Below, piece after piece: positions 14,955 through 22,097 of a DNA stretch of 22,097 bases; position 1 is the stretch's first letter, and each line of letters starts with the position of its first letter. The position numbers and the translations under genes are program-made. The DNA is taken from positions 1-22,097 of IMG/VR virus record IMGVR_UViG_3300018421_000250; one strand, given 5' to 3'. Below the pieces are notes generated by a model. It made no database searches. It was not told the DNA's origin and saw nothing but the letters and a program-made list of their open reading frames with translations. This stretch comes from a virus.

Positions 14955-16675
14955 TGATTAGATTTAAGTATGTTGAATTCCAGAACTTCGGTAGTTTTGG
15001 AAACAATCCGACAAAGATAAACCTAGACAAACATAGAACAACTCTTGTTTCTGGTATGAATGGTCACGGAAAATCCTTTGCACTACTGGATTCTGTTACC
15101 TTTGCTTTGTTTGGAAAACCATTCAGAAAGATAAACATACCTCAACTAGTCAATACCATCAACGAGAAAAGTTGCTTGGTGGAAGTTGTGTTCCATGTTG
15201 GGGAAGATGAATATAAAGTCATAAGAGGAATCAAGCCAAAAAGATTTGAGATATACAAGAACGACAGTCTCATCAATCAAGATGCAAAGGCTAAAGACTA
15301 CCAAAAGATGCTTGAGGAAAATATTCTCAAGATGAACTACAAGTCATTCACACAAGTTGTGATTCTTGGTAGTTCATCCTTTGTTCCTTTTATGCAGTTG
15401 TCTGCTTTAGACAGAAGACAAGTCATCGAAGATGTTCTGGACATTCAAGTGTTCTCTGAGATGAATGTTGTTCTTAAGAATAGAGTGTCCCTAAAGAAAG
15501 AAGAGTTGAAGGATCTTGAGCGAGACATGAATACAATCAAGTCCAAGATCGAGATGCTTGAGTCTCATATCGAAACGCTCCGAGAATTAGATCAGTCAAA
15601 AATAAATGATCTTCAACAAGAGATCGAAGAGATTGAAAGTGGAGTAGCCGATAAAGAGAAGGCAATAGATTCTCTCATTGAAAGTCAAACAATTCTACTG
15701 GAAAAAACCAGCAAGATAGAAACGATCAAGAAGTCACTAAACAAGTTTGAAAATACACGAACAATGATCAAGTCAAACCATGATCGCATTGAAAGAACAC
15801 ACCAAGAAACTGAGGAAATGCAGACATGCCCGACATGCACACAAGACGTTCCCACCGAAACAAAGCAAGTTCTTATCGAAAGATTTGAGGACAAGAAGAA
15901 ACAATACACCGATGGTTTGATGAAAATTGACAAAGAGATTGAATCAGTAAACAAGGAATTGGATTCACTTCGAGAGGTGTCCTTGAAACTAAAATCAGTA
16001 CAGGAGAAGATTGTTCAACTTCGCGGTGAGGTAGACTCGAACAAAAAGTATACAACCAAATTGCAGAAAGAGATCAAAGAGTTGTCAGAAAAGACATCCG
16101 ATTCAGAAAGCACCAAGTCTGCAACAGATTTAAAAGACAACAAAATTCAACTTGATGAGTTGATCAAGACAAAGAGTGAATACAAAGAGGATGCTCTTTT
16201 ACTAGGTTGTGTTGGCAATCTTCTCAAAGACACTGGAATCAAGTCAAAGATCATTCGTCACTACTTGCCTATCATCAATAAACTGATCAACAAGTATCTT
16301 GCTGACATGGGTTTCTTTGCACAGTTTCACTTGGATGAAAACTTCAACGAAACAATTAAGAGCAGACACAGAGACAGTTTTAGTTATATGTCATTTTCAG
16401 AGGGAGAGAAGATGCGAATAGACTTGGCTCTTCTTCTTGCATGGAGAGAGATCGCCAGACTCAAGAACAGTGCCAACACAAATTTGCTGATACTGGATGA
16501 AGTCTTTGACTCATCATTGGATGTTGTTGGAACCGATGAGTTCTTAAAACTCATGCAGGTTCTAAGTGGAAACACAAACATATTTGTAATCAGTCACAAA
16601 TCAGATCAACTGATAGACAAGTTTGAGAATCAAATAACTTTTGTCAAGAAGGGAAACTTCAGTAAACTACAATGA
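14954..16675 (+). CDS. 46: Recombination endonuclease subunit gp46 (Rad50/SbcC family)
   Basis: gp46 is the ATPase of the gp46/gp47 complex; its ATP cycle controls access of DNA to the gp47 nuclease. The 573-residue protein (T4: 560) has Walker A G34-M-N-G-H-G-K40-S41, then a long coiled coil from about residue 170 to 420. The coil is interrupted by a zinc hook C292-P-T-C295. The ABC signature SFSEGEK begins at residue 480, and Walker B LLILDE has D515 and E516. Walker A has His where SbcC-type proteins often have a Ser or Ala, a mild variation. A strong AAGGAGG lies only 3 bases before the ATG. The end overlaps the methyltransferase start (ATGA). Confidence 0.96.
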   Translation: MIRFKYVEFQNFGSFGNNPTKINLDKHRTTLVSGMNGHGKSFALLDSVTFALFGKPFRKINIPQLVNTINEKSCLVEVVFHVGEDEYKVIRGIKPKRFEIYKNDSLINQDAKAKDYQKMLEENILKMNYKSFTQVVILGSSSFVPFMQLSALDRRQVIEDVLDIQVFSEMNVVLKNRVSLKKEELKDLERDMNTIKSKIEMLESHIETLRELDQSKINDLQQEIEEIESGVADKEKAIDSLIESQTILLEKTSKIETIKKSLNKFENTRTMIKSNHDRIERTHQETEEMQTCPTCTQDVPTETKQVLIERFEDKKKQYTDGLMKIDKEIESVNKELDSLREVSLKLKSVQEKIVQLRGEVDSNKKYTTKLQKEIKELSEKTSDSESTKSATDLKDNKIQLDELIKTKSEYKEDALLLGCVGNLLKDTGIKSKIIRHYLPIINKLINKYLADMGFFAQFHLDENFNETIKSRHRDSFSYMSFSEGEKMRIDLALLLAWREIARLKNSANTNLLILDEVFDSSLDVVGTDEFLKLMQVLSGNTNIFVISHKSDQLIDKFENQITFVKKGNFSKLQ

Positions 16676-17478
16676 TGAAGATAAAGCGACCAACAAAACA
16701 TAAGTCTCTCTTGCGTTATCCCGGTGGCAAATCATTTGCATTGCCGATCATTCTTCCATACTTTCCAGAAGGAATAACAGAGATGGTATCTCCTTTTTTT
16801 GGTGGTGGTTCCATAGAAATAGAATGTGCATACAACGGCATTCGTGTTCATGGATATGATCTGTTTGAGCCTATCGTAAACTTTTGGCAACAGGTTTTAC
16901 ACAACAAGCGGGCATTGTATTACGCGATTAAAAAGTATCCTATTCCACTACCCAAAATCAAGTTCTACGTTTTACAGAAGTCTTATGATGATCTGAAAGA
17001 TCCAGTGGAGAAGGCTGCTGCATTCTTTGTTCTCAACCGAACAAGTTTTTCTGGAACAACCTTTTCAGGAGGCATGTCACCAAAACAACACAGTTGGAAC
17101 AATGCTTGTTTGGAAAAACTTAGAGAGTTTCAGGTTGGTGGTATATTCAATAACAACAAACTCAGTGTAGAACTTGCTGATTTCAATGAATCAATGACAA
17201 AACATCAAGATCTTTTTGCATACATGGACCCACCATATCTGCTAGAGACATCCAATCTGTATGGTGATCGAGGTAGCACACACAAGGATTTTGATCATGT
17301 TGGCTTCTTTGAAAAGGTAAAGCAGATGAAGAACAAGTGGGCAATATCATACAATGGACATCCAGATCTACTCAAGATGTATGATGAATATAATATAGTA
17401 AAGGTTGATTGGCAATATTCTATGAAGACCAAGGGTGGAACAAAACCATCCGATGAAATATTGATTATGAACTACTGA
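16672..17478 (+). CDS. D12-class (Dam-like) adenine-N6 DNA methyltransferase
   Basis: This enzyme transfers a methyl group from S-adenosylmethionine to adenine in a specific DNA site. The 268-residue length is typical of Dam-type enzymes. Motif X is R15-Y-P-G-G-K20, motif I is SPFFGGGSIE at 40-49, and motif IV is D186-P-P-Y189. FNRTSFSG-type residues occur as VLNRTSFSGTTFSGG near residue 125, as in the D12 family. The site may be GATC as in T4 Dam and E. coli Dam, but specificity cannot be read here. The probable role is protection of phage DNA from restriction or control of packaging and transcription. No partner endonuclease is seen. Translation is probably coupled to gp46, because no ribosome binding site is evident. 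The ATG at 16675 could also be used. Confidence 0.92.
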   Translation: MMKIKRPTKHKSLLRYPGGKSFALPIILPYFPEGITEMVSPFFGGGSIEIECAYNGIRVHGYDLFEPIVNFWQQVLHNKRALYYAIKKYPIPLPKIKFYVLQKSYDDLKDPVEKAAAFFVLNRTSFSGTTFSGGMSPKQHSWNNACLEKLREFQVGGIFNNNKLSVELADFNESMTKHQDLFAYMDPPYLLETSNLYGDRGSTHKDFDHVGFFEKVKQMKNKWAISYNGHPDLLKMYDEYNIVKVDWQYSMKTKGGTKPSDEILIMNY

Positions 17479-17506
17479 TTGACAATCCAAAAGATCGAGG
17501 TATACT
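17479..17506 (+). promoter_or_regulatory. Sigma70-like promoter predicting a leaderless mRNA for the gene at 17513
   Basis: TTGACA at 17479-17484 directly follows the methyltransferase stop codon. TATACT at 17501-17506 follows after 16 bases. The expected transcript start is at about 17513, exactly the A of the next ATG. GAGG at 17497-17500 lies inside the promoter and 12 bases from the ATG, so it could serve only on read-through mRNA. Confidence 0.75.
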
Positions 17507-17512
17507 TTCAGC

Positions 17513-17983
17513 ATGAACATCTTCGTACTAGACAAAGATCCAATCGTTGCAGCAAAAATGCAGTGTGACAAGCATGTGGTGAAAATGGTTTTAGAAACTG
17601 CTCAGATGCTTTGCACCGCTCATCCGAAAGATGCTGCTCCATACAAACCAGCATACATCAACCATCCATGCACTGTGTGGGCAAGACAGTCCGTTGATAA
17701 CTACAGGTGGTTATCTATTCATGGTCTTGCTCTTGCTTTGGAGTATAGAAACAGATACAAAAAGATTCACAAGTCTGAAAAGGTGATTATGTGGTGTCAC
17801 GACCATATTCCACAAATACCAACCATCGGAATCACATCAAGACCCAAGTGTATGCCTGACAAATACAAGGTTCCGAGTGTGGTTCAATCATATCGCAATT
17901 ACTATAATGGAGACAAAGCGGGCTTTGCCCAGTGGAAGTTTTCAGAATCTCCTGAATGGTTTATGGGAGAGTTCGTAAAATGA
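17513..17983 (+). CDS. Conserved phage protein of unknown function (CDKHVVKM family)
   Basis: This 156-residue protein belongs to a family I recognise from many marine and other phages by its N-terminus, MNIFVLDKDP and then C18-D19-K20-H21-VVKM. Other family marks are ETAQMLCTAH, NHPCTVWAR, the block MPDKYK, and YRNYYNGDK near the end. The N-terminal D-x-H helix faintly resembles phage pyrimidine-dimer DNA glycosylases, so a DNA repair role is possible but unproven. It opens a transcription unit directly behind a promoter, with no usable ribosome binding site of its own on that transcript. Its last codons overlap the epimerase start (ATGA). Confidence 0.8.
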   Translation: MNIFVLDKDPIVAAKMQCDKHVVKMVLETAQMLCTAHPKDAAPYKPAYINHPCTVWARQSVDNYRWLSIHGLALALEYRNRYKKIHKSEKVIMWCHDHIPQIPTIGITSRPKCMPDKYKVPSVVQSYRNYYNGDKAGFAQWKFSESPEWFMGEFVK

Positions 17984-18966
17984 ATCACTCTAAAATTTTA
18001 ATTACGGGTGGTGCTGGATATATAGGATCGCACGCGGTAGCATCTATATTGGCAACAAATAGATCTGTTGTTGTGGTGGACAGAGACAAGGAAGCCTGCG
18101 ACAATCTGATAAACATTTTTGACAACAACAAAAACTTGAAGGTTCATTGCACTGATATAGACAATGATGTGTGGATGGATGGTATATTAGAAAACGAAAA
18201 ACCAACAGCATGTTTGCATTTTGCTGCTGACATATCGGTTCCTGAATCCGTATCAAATCCACTTAAATATTATCACAACAACACAGCAAAGACAATAAAC
18301 TTATTAAAGCGATTGAATCGACATGGTGTGCATAGGTTTATATTCTCAAGCACTGCTGCCGTATACGGCTTGCCGGAAAATGCCGAGGACATAACAGAGA
18401 CAACTCCATGCAAGCCGACCAATGCATATGGTAATTCAAAGTTAATGGTTGAGTTTATACTCAAGCAAATGTCAGATACCATTCCAGCATTTGAGTATAC
18501 CTCATTCAGATATTTTAATGTTGCAGGAACTCATATGTCTGGAAAAGTATATGATTCCCGATGGAAAGAAAAAGAAAATGTTTTTCCTAAGTTCATAAAC
18601 GGTATTTTACACCAAGAAGGAAAGATCGAAGTCTATGGTGCAGATTATCCAACAAAGGATGGAACTGCTATAAGAGACTACATACATCCCGAAGATGTAA
18701 TATCAGCAACCATGATTGCTCTTGACAACGATATCACTGGCGTATACAATCTTGGGTCGAATGAAGGATCGTCTGTTTGGGATGTTGTTGAGAAATTTGT
18801 TTCGGTGACAAATCAAGAATTGGATGTCCTTCATAAAGACAGAAGGAAAGGAGATCCAGCAGTTCTTGTTGCTAATTCTAGAGCGTTTAGGGCAATATCA
18901 GGTTGGGAACCTGCATATACACTAAAGGACATGGTTGCCACTGCTTGGAAAACTTACGGTATCTAA
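17980..18966 (+). CDS. galE: UDP-glucose 4-epimerase-like (GalE) short-chain dehydrogenase family enzyme
   Basis: GalE interconverts UDP-glucose and UDP-galactose with bound NAD. The 328-residue protein is close to E. coli GalE (338). The NAD-binding motif TGGAGYIGSH is at residues 9-18, the catalytic Ser-Thr region is FSSTAAVYG, the Tyr/Lys pair is Y150-x-x-x-K154, and the substrate loop is RDYIHPEDV. The start at 17980 is chosen because GGGAGA lies about 10 bases upstream and because it gives the usual short lead to the first strand; an in-frame ATG at 17956 would add eight unrelated residues. It is a metabolic gene between DNA-replication genes. It may supply sugar nucleotides for glycosylating phage DNA or proteins, or alter host surface glycan. 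Related nucleotide-sugar specificity cannot be excluded. Confidence 0.85.
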   Translation: MNHSKILITGGAGYIGSHAVASILATNRSVVVVDRDKEACDNLINIFDNNKNLKVHCTDIDNDVWMDGILENEKPTACLHFAADISVPESVSNPLKYYHNNTAKTINLLKRLNRHGVHRFIFSSTAAVYGLPENAEDITETTPCKPTNAYGNSKLMVEFILKQMSDTIPAFEYTSFRYFNVAGTHMSGKVYDSRWKEKENVFPKFINGILHQEGKIEVYGADYPTKDGTAIRDYIHPEDVISATMIALDNDITGVYNLGSNEGSSVWDVVEKFVSVTNQELDVLHKDRRKGDPAVLVANSRAFRAISGWEPAYTLKDMVATAWKTYGI

Positions 18967-18967
18967 G

Positions 18968-20059
18968 ATGAAAAACAAAAAGGCTTATATCGAAAGAGCG
19001 TTTGGATCGGAACCAGTTTGGAATGGAGATACTGAAAACTTGGATGTAGATGTTCTCCGAGCAATCAACTGGTATGTTGGTGGTGATAAGAAGAACTACA
19101 AGAAGTGGACAATAGAGTGGATGAAGAGCAAGGACAGTCCTTGGACAAAGGATCAAATTGATCTAGTCCGAAGATGCCCTCTTAGTGACTTCAAGCACTT
19201 TGGTCATTATTGCAGAATGCTCTCCAGAGGATTTCCAGCCACCGAATCCATCAATAAGGTGGTAAACACGGAACTCAATTCCTTAATCGACAAGGGAAAA
19301 AACAAGAAGAATTCTCGTAAAGAGAATAGCATTTCTCCACACGAACGAATGAGAGAGCAAGTCTCAGAGTTTGCAGGAGAGTTGATGGAAATATGCGACA
19401 AGGGTATGGAATCCATCAAAGAGAAAAAGACATACCACAAGACATTCAAGTTTGACGATTGGCTTCAGCAGAGAGATGTAGGATACAAGCAATCGGAAAT
19501 GCTTGGAGAACTTTTTAGTCCTGCTCTTGCAGAGTTGGATGAACTTCTCAAGGGGAAAGACAAGCAACTTGTAGAGGGATATTCTTTTCTCAAGAAACCA
19601 CAGCAAAAGCAACTTCACAAATTTATGATGTCTCTTGTCACTTCTTGCTTCAAGAGAAGTGCCAGCAACAAGCCTGTGCGTCGTAAGCGAAGAATAAGCC
19701 CGAGAAAGATCGTATCAAAGGTGCAATACCTTCAAAGTCACAAAGACTATGGACTAAAGAGTGTTGATCCCATTGATCTCATCGACTCAAAGAAAGTTGT
19801 AGTTTACAATACCAGATACAACATTCTTGGTGTATACTATGCAAAGGAACATGAGACAATGACAGTCAAGGGAACCACGATTCAAAACTTCTGCCCACAA
19901 AAGTCTGAGTGCAGAACAATAAAGAATCCAACCAAGATCATCAAAACGATCAAAAATGAAAGTTCACTTGATAAGATTTGGAACGCACAGCACAGTATGA
20001 TCAAATCACCAAATGGAAGACTCAACGAACATACAGTGATACTTAAGGTATTCAAATGA
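18968..20059 (+). CDS. Conserved hypothetical protein, basic, 363 aa
   Basis: I do not recognise a domain. The protein is rich in Lys and charged throughout, with a basic stretch VRRKRRISPRKIVSKVQYL near residue 240 that could contact nucleic acid. The last 90 residues (VVVYNTRYNILGVYYAKEHE and then VKGTTIQNFCPQKSECRTIK) look like a separate beta-rich part. The ATG at 18968 is chosen because it opens immediately after the epimerase stop; an in-frame start at 18935 would overlap the epimerase by 32 bases without gain. Its end overlaps RNase H by ATGA. Its place in the replication cluster suggests a DNA-related role. Confidence 0.75.
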   Translation: MKNKKAYIERAFGSEPVWNGDTENLDVDVLRAINWYVGGDKKNYKKWTIEWMKSKDSPWTKDQIDLVRRCPLSDFKHFGHYCRMLSRGFPATESINKVVNTELNSLIDKGKNKKNSRKENSISPHERMREQVSEFAGELMEICDKGMESIKEKKTYHKTFKFDDWLQQRDVGYKQSEMLGELFSPALAELDELLKGKDKQLVEGYSFLKKPQQKQLHKFMMSLVTSCFKRSASNKPVRRKRRISPRKIVSKVQYLQSHKDYGLKSVDPIDLIDSKKVVVYNTRYNILGVYYAKEHETMTVKGTTIQNFCPQKSECRTIKNPTKIIKTIKNESSLDKIWNAQHSMIKSPNGRLNEHTVILKVFK

Positions 20060-20928
20060 TACTCCTAGACACAAACCAATTGTTTTTGGCTTCATACTTT
20101 GTTCACCGAAAGATGCATGGTGAACTACACGAAGGAATGCTCAGACATTTGTTTCTGAACACAATTCGCATGTATAGAAAGCAGTTCAAAAATGATTACG
20201 GAGAAGTTGTTCTCTGTCTTGAATCCTCGAACTGCTGGAGAAAGGAAATCTTTCCCAATTACAAGGCAAATCGAAAAAAGGCAAAGGATGAGCATGACTG
20301 GAAGACCGTGTTTGAGTATTTTGAGAACTACCTCAAAGAGATCAACGAAACCTTTCCTTGGATGATGCTTCGAGTTCCAACAGCAGAGGCAGATGATATC
20401 ATTGCTGTTGTTTGTCAACAGTTTCATTGTGACGAAAAGATTCTGATTCTATCGAACGACAAGGATTTCATGCAACTACAGAGATACCCTTCGATCAAGC
20501 AATACAGCCCGATCAAGAAGGAACTACTGGTATGCACTCATCCAAAAGACTTTCTTCTCGAACACATTCTAAAGGGAGATGTATCCGATGGAATTCCAAA
20601 CATTCTATCTGATGATGATACCTTTGTTTCCAGTGGAAAGAGACAACGATCTCTTGGAAAGAAGAAGATGCTTCAAATGATTTCTGATGGAAACTTGTCC
20701 GACATGAAGCATTGGGAAAGGAATCAAACTCTTGTTGACTTCACTAGAATTCCTGACAACATTCGAGAAACAATCATAGATCAGTATATCACCGAGAAAG
20801 CAGCAAGAGAACAACAGAAGAACAAGATCAGTTCTAGACCGGGTGGTGGGTTGTTTACTACAGTTTCTAATTACCTAATCGAAAAGGAGTTGACTAATCT
20901 AACCGACTTGGTAGGGGATTTCATATGA
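20056..20928 (+). CDS. rnh: T4-type RNase H (5'-3' FEN-like nuclease)
   Basis: T4 RNase H removes RNA primers and a short stretch of DNA from lagging-strand fragments. The 290-residue protein (T4: 305) keeps the block order of the T4 enzyme: LLDTNQLFLAS with D5, VVLCLESSNCWRKE with E56, AEADDIIAV with E111, D113 and D114, SNDKDF with D135 and D137, ILKGDVSDG with D175 and D178, and DFTRIPDNI near residue 235. T4 Asp71, a metal ligand, corresponds to E56 here, a conservative but unusual change. The start overlaps the preceding stop (ATGA), and the end overlaps the next gene the same way. gp45 lies close downstream, consistent with the lagging-strand machinery. Confidence 0.93.
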   Translation: MILLDTNQLFLASYFVHRKMHGELHEGMLRHLFLNTIRMYRKQFKNDYGEVVLCLESSNCWRKEIFPNYKANRKKAKDEHDWKTVFEYFENYLKEINETFPWMMLRVPTAEADDIIAVVCQQFHCDEKILILSNDKDFMQLQRYPSIKQYSPIKKELLVCTHPKDFLLEHILKGDVSDGIPNILSDDDTFVSSGKRQRSLGKKKMLQMISDGNLSDMKHWERNQTLVDFTRIPDNIRETIIDQYITEKAAREQQKNKISSRPGGGLFTTVSNYLIEKELTNLTDLVGDFI

Positions 20929-21128
20929 AAAACAAGAAAGACAAAAAGACAGGAGAAAAGGGAAGATTCGAAGAGCATGATTATTTCGAGTATTATAAGA
21001 ATGCCAGAAAAGGTGAGAAAAGAAATCGAAGGCACCGAGTAAACGAACACATTCGAGATTTTGTTCAAGGTAACATGACACCAGAGGAGTATGAGGAACA
21101 TTATGGCGACTATGACTACGAAGAGTGA
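20925..21128 (+). CDS. Small highly charged hypothetical protein
   Basis: This is a 67-residue protein of unknown function, with a basic N-terminal half (KKDKKTGEKGR, then KNARKGEKRNRRHRVNEH) and a very acidic end (EEYEEHYGDYDYEE). AGGGGAT at 20913-20919 gives a good ribosome binding site, and the ATG overlaps the RNase H stop. The charge split and its place directly before the clamp gene hint at a nucleic-acid-associated or clamp-regulating helper, but this is only context. Confidence 0.7.
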   Translation: MKNKKDKKTGEKGRFEEHDYFEYYKNARKGEKRNRRHRVNEHIRDFVQGNMTPEEYEEHYGDYDYEE

Positions 21129-21138
21129 AAAGAAGACA

Positions 21139-21813
21139 ATGAAACTATCAAAAAGATCCATAGACATTCTGAAAAATTTTAGCAGTATCAATTCAAACCT
21201 ACACATCGTCCAAGGAAAGAATCAAGTCATTGTTTCTGGTCCAAAAAACATCATGTGTGAAGTTGAGTTCGAAGAAGACTTTCCCGCAGAGTTTGCTTTG
21301 TGGGATCTGAGTAAGTTTTTAGGAACTCTCTCCTTATTTGATGATCCAGAACTAGAATTTCTAGACAAGAAGATGATAATTTCCAATGGACCCACGAACG
21401 TAGTTTTTCATTATGCAGAACCAAAGTTGGTAAAGGGATGCAGACCGGAAACCGATTTCAAGATGCCGGAAAGCGTCATTGACTTTGAGATCAGCAACAG
21501 AGAGTTTGTGGAAATACAAAGGGCATCATCTGTTTTGGGTTTGCCTGATTTGTGTGTTACAAACAACGATAGTGGTATTGACATCATTGCGTTGGACAAG
21601 AATGATCCTACTAGCAATAGTTACTCTATTCGTGTTTCAGAAGATGCACCGAATGCCACATTCAAGATGTATCTAAAGGCTGAGTACCTAAAACTTCTTC
21701 CGGGCGATTATGAAGTATCAATCGCAGAGAAGGGAATAAGTCAGTTTAGACACAAGACAGAGAAGATGACGTATCACATTGCAATGAGTGCAGCATCAGT
21801 ATACAATGGATAA
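21139..21813 (+). CDS. 45: Sliding clamp gp45
   Basis: gp45 forms the trimeric ring that tethers the phage DNA polymerase and also activates late transcription through gp55 and gp33. The 224-residue protein matches T4 (228). The N-terminus MKLSKRSIDILKNFSSINS is close to T4 MKLSKDTTALLKNFATINS. DLSKFLGTLSLF corresponds to the T4 DLNGFLGILSLV block, and KLLPGDYEVSIAEKG lies near the end. The start at 21139 is chosen on this likeness. An in-frame ATG at 21103 has a better ribosome binding site (GAGGA) and would add 12 residues, so it is a real alternative. The end overlaps the gp44 start. Confidence 0.95.
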   Translation: MKLSKRSIDILKNFSSINSNLHIVQGKNQVIVSGPKNIMCEVEFEEDFPAEFALWDLSKFLGTLSLFDDPELEFLDKKMIISNGPTNVVFHYAEPKLVKGCRPETDFKMPESVIDFEISNREFVEIQRASSVLGLPDLCVTNNDSGIDIIALDKNDPTSNSYSIRVSEDAPNATFKMYLKAEYLKLLPGDYEVSIAEKGISQFRHKTEKMTYHIAMSAASVYNG

Positions 21814-22097
21814 AATGAAGACAGAAGAATTTCTATGGGTTGAAAAATATCGACCGCAAACTATTGACGATTGTGTTCTACCAGATAACCTGAAGAAAAC
21901 CTTTCAGGACATCGTTGAGAGTGGAGAGATGCAAAATCTCCTTCTTGCCGGTGGACCGGGTTGTGGCAAGACTACAGTTGCCAAAGCATTGTGCAACCAA
22001 CTAGGATCTGATTACATCACCATCAACTGCTCGGAAGAAGGCAACATTGACACTCTGCGAACAACCATTCGAGAGTTCGCTAGCACAGTATCTCTTT
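21806..22097 (+). CDS. 44: Clamp-loader large subunit gp44 (3' end outside window)
   Basis: gp44 is the AAA+ ATPase that, with gp62, opens and loads gp45 onto primed DNA. About 97 residues are visible. WVEKYRPQTIDDCVLP corresponds to the T4 QKYRPSTIDECILP segment, and Walker A is GGPGCGKTT, followed by VAKALCNQLGSDYITINCSE. T4 gp44 has GTGKTT at this place. The start could be ATG 21806 (overlapping the gp45 stop) or ATG 21815 just after it; neither has a clear ribosome binding site, so translation is probably coupled to gp45. The gene continues past the window end and gp62 is expected next. Confidence 0.93.
   Translation, partial: MDKMKTEEFLWVEKYRPQTIDDCVLPDNLKKTFQDIVESGEMQNLLLAGGPGCGKTTVAKALCNQLGSDYITINCSEEGNIDTLRTTIREFASTVSL

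Noticed and set aside
18722-18750. Promoter inside galE (TTGACA, 17 bases, TACAAT)
   Set aside because: It lies within conserved coding sequence and its spacer differs from the gap promoters. It shows that chance matches occur.

Overview
The window is a piece of the genome of a T4-like myovirus, most likely one from a marine or aquatic bacterium. The grounds are a recognisable set of T4 core genes in compact, overlapping order: major capsid protein gp23, UvsY, UvsW, late sigma factor gp55, the gp47/gp46 nuclease pair, the FEN-type RNase H, sliding clamp gp45 and clamp-loader subunit gp44. The capsid C-terminus looks like the marine T4-like (exo-T-even) type rather than T4 itself. The host cannot be named from this window. 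Nothing recognisable lies on the minus strand, and no tRNA, insertion sequence or CRISPR array was seen.

Region 1 (1-9253) is structural. It opens inside gp23, which ends at a perfect 13-bp hairpin terminator. A 7.7-kb gene follows for a 2570-residue adhesin or tail-fibre-like protein. Its order is: beta-helix-type module, collagen-like Gly-X-Y stretch, second copy of the beta-helix-type module, six BACON-like repeats, and a C-terminal barrel-like, possibly glycoside-hydrolase domain. Overlapping its stop codon is a gp19-like (tail-tube family) structural gene.

Region 2 (9254-10617) is a single gene with its own sigma70-like promoter. Its 431-residue product carries a dockerin-like calcium loop and a second copy of the barrel domain found at the end of the giant protein.

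Region 3 (10618-17478) is the recombination, replication and late-transcription block: uvsY, uvsW, an Sm-like unknown, gp55, gp47, a small CxxC protein, gp46 and a D12-class adenine methyltransferase. Most genes overlap by a few bases, which suggests translational coupling.

Region 4 (17479-22097) starts at another sigma70-like promoter. It runs through a conserved phage protein of unknown role, a GalE-like epimerase, an unknown 363-residue protein, RNase H, a small charged protein, gp45 and the start of gp44.

The features that most deserve a second look are: the giant protein as an apparent fusion of two duplicated fibre genes with a start-like site left inside; the same barrel domain used both as a fibre tip and as a separate dockerin-bearing protein; and three gene-boundary promoters with the same 16-bp spacer, two of which would give leaderless or nearly leaderless mRNAs. 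No intergenic stretch exceeds 300 bases.
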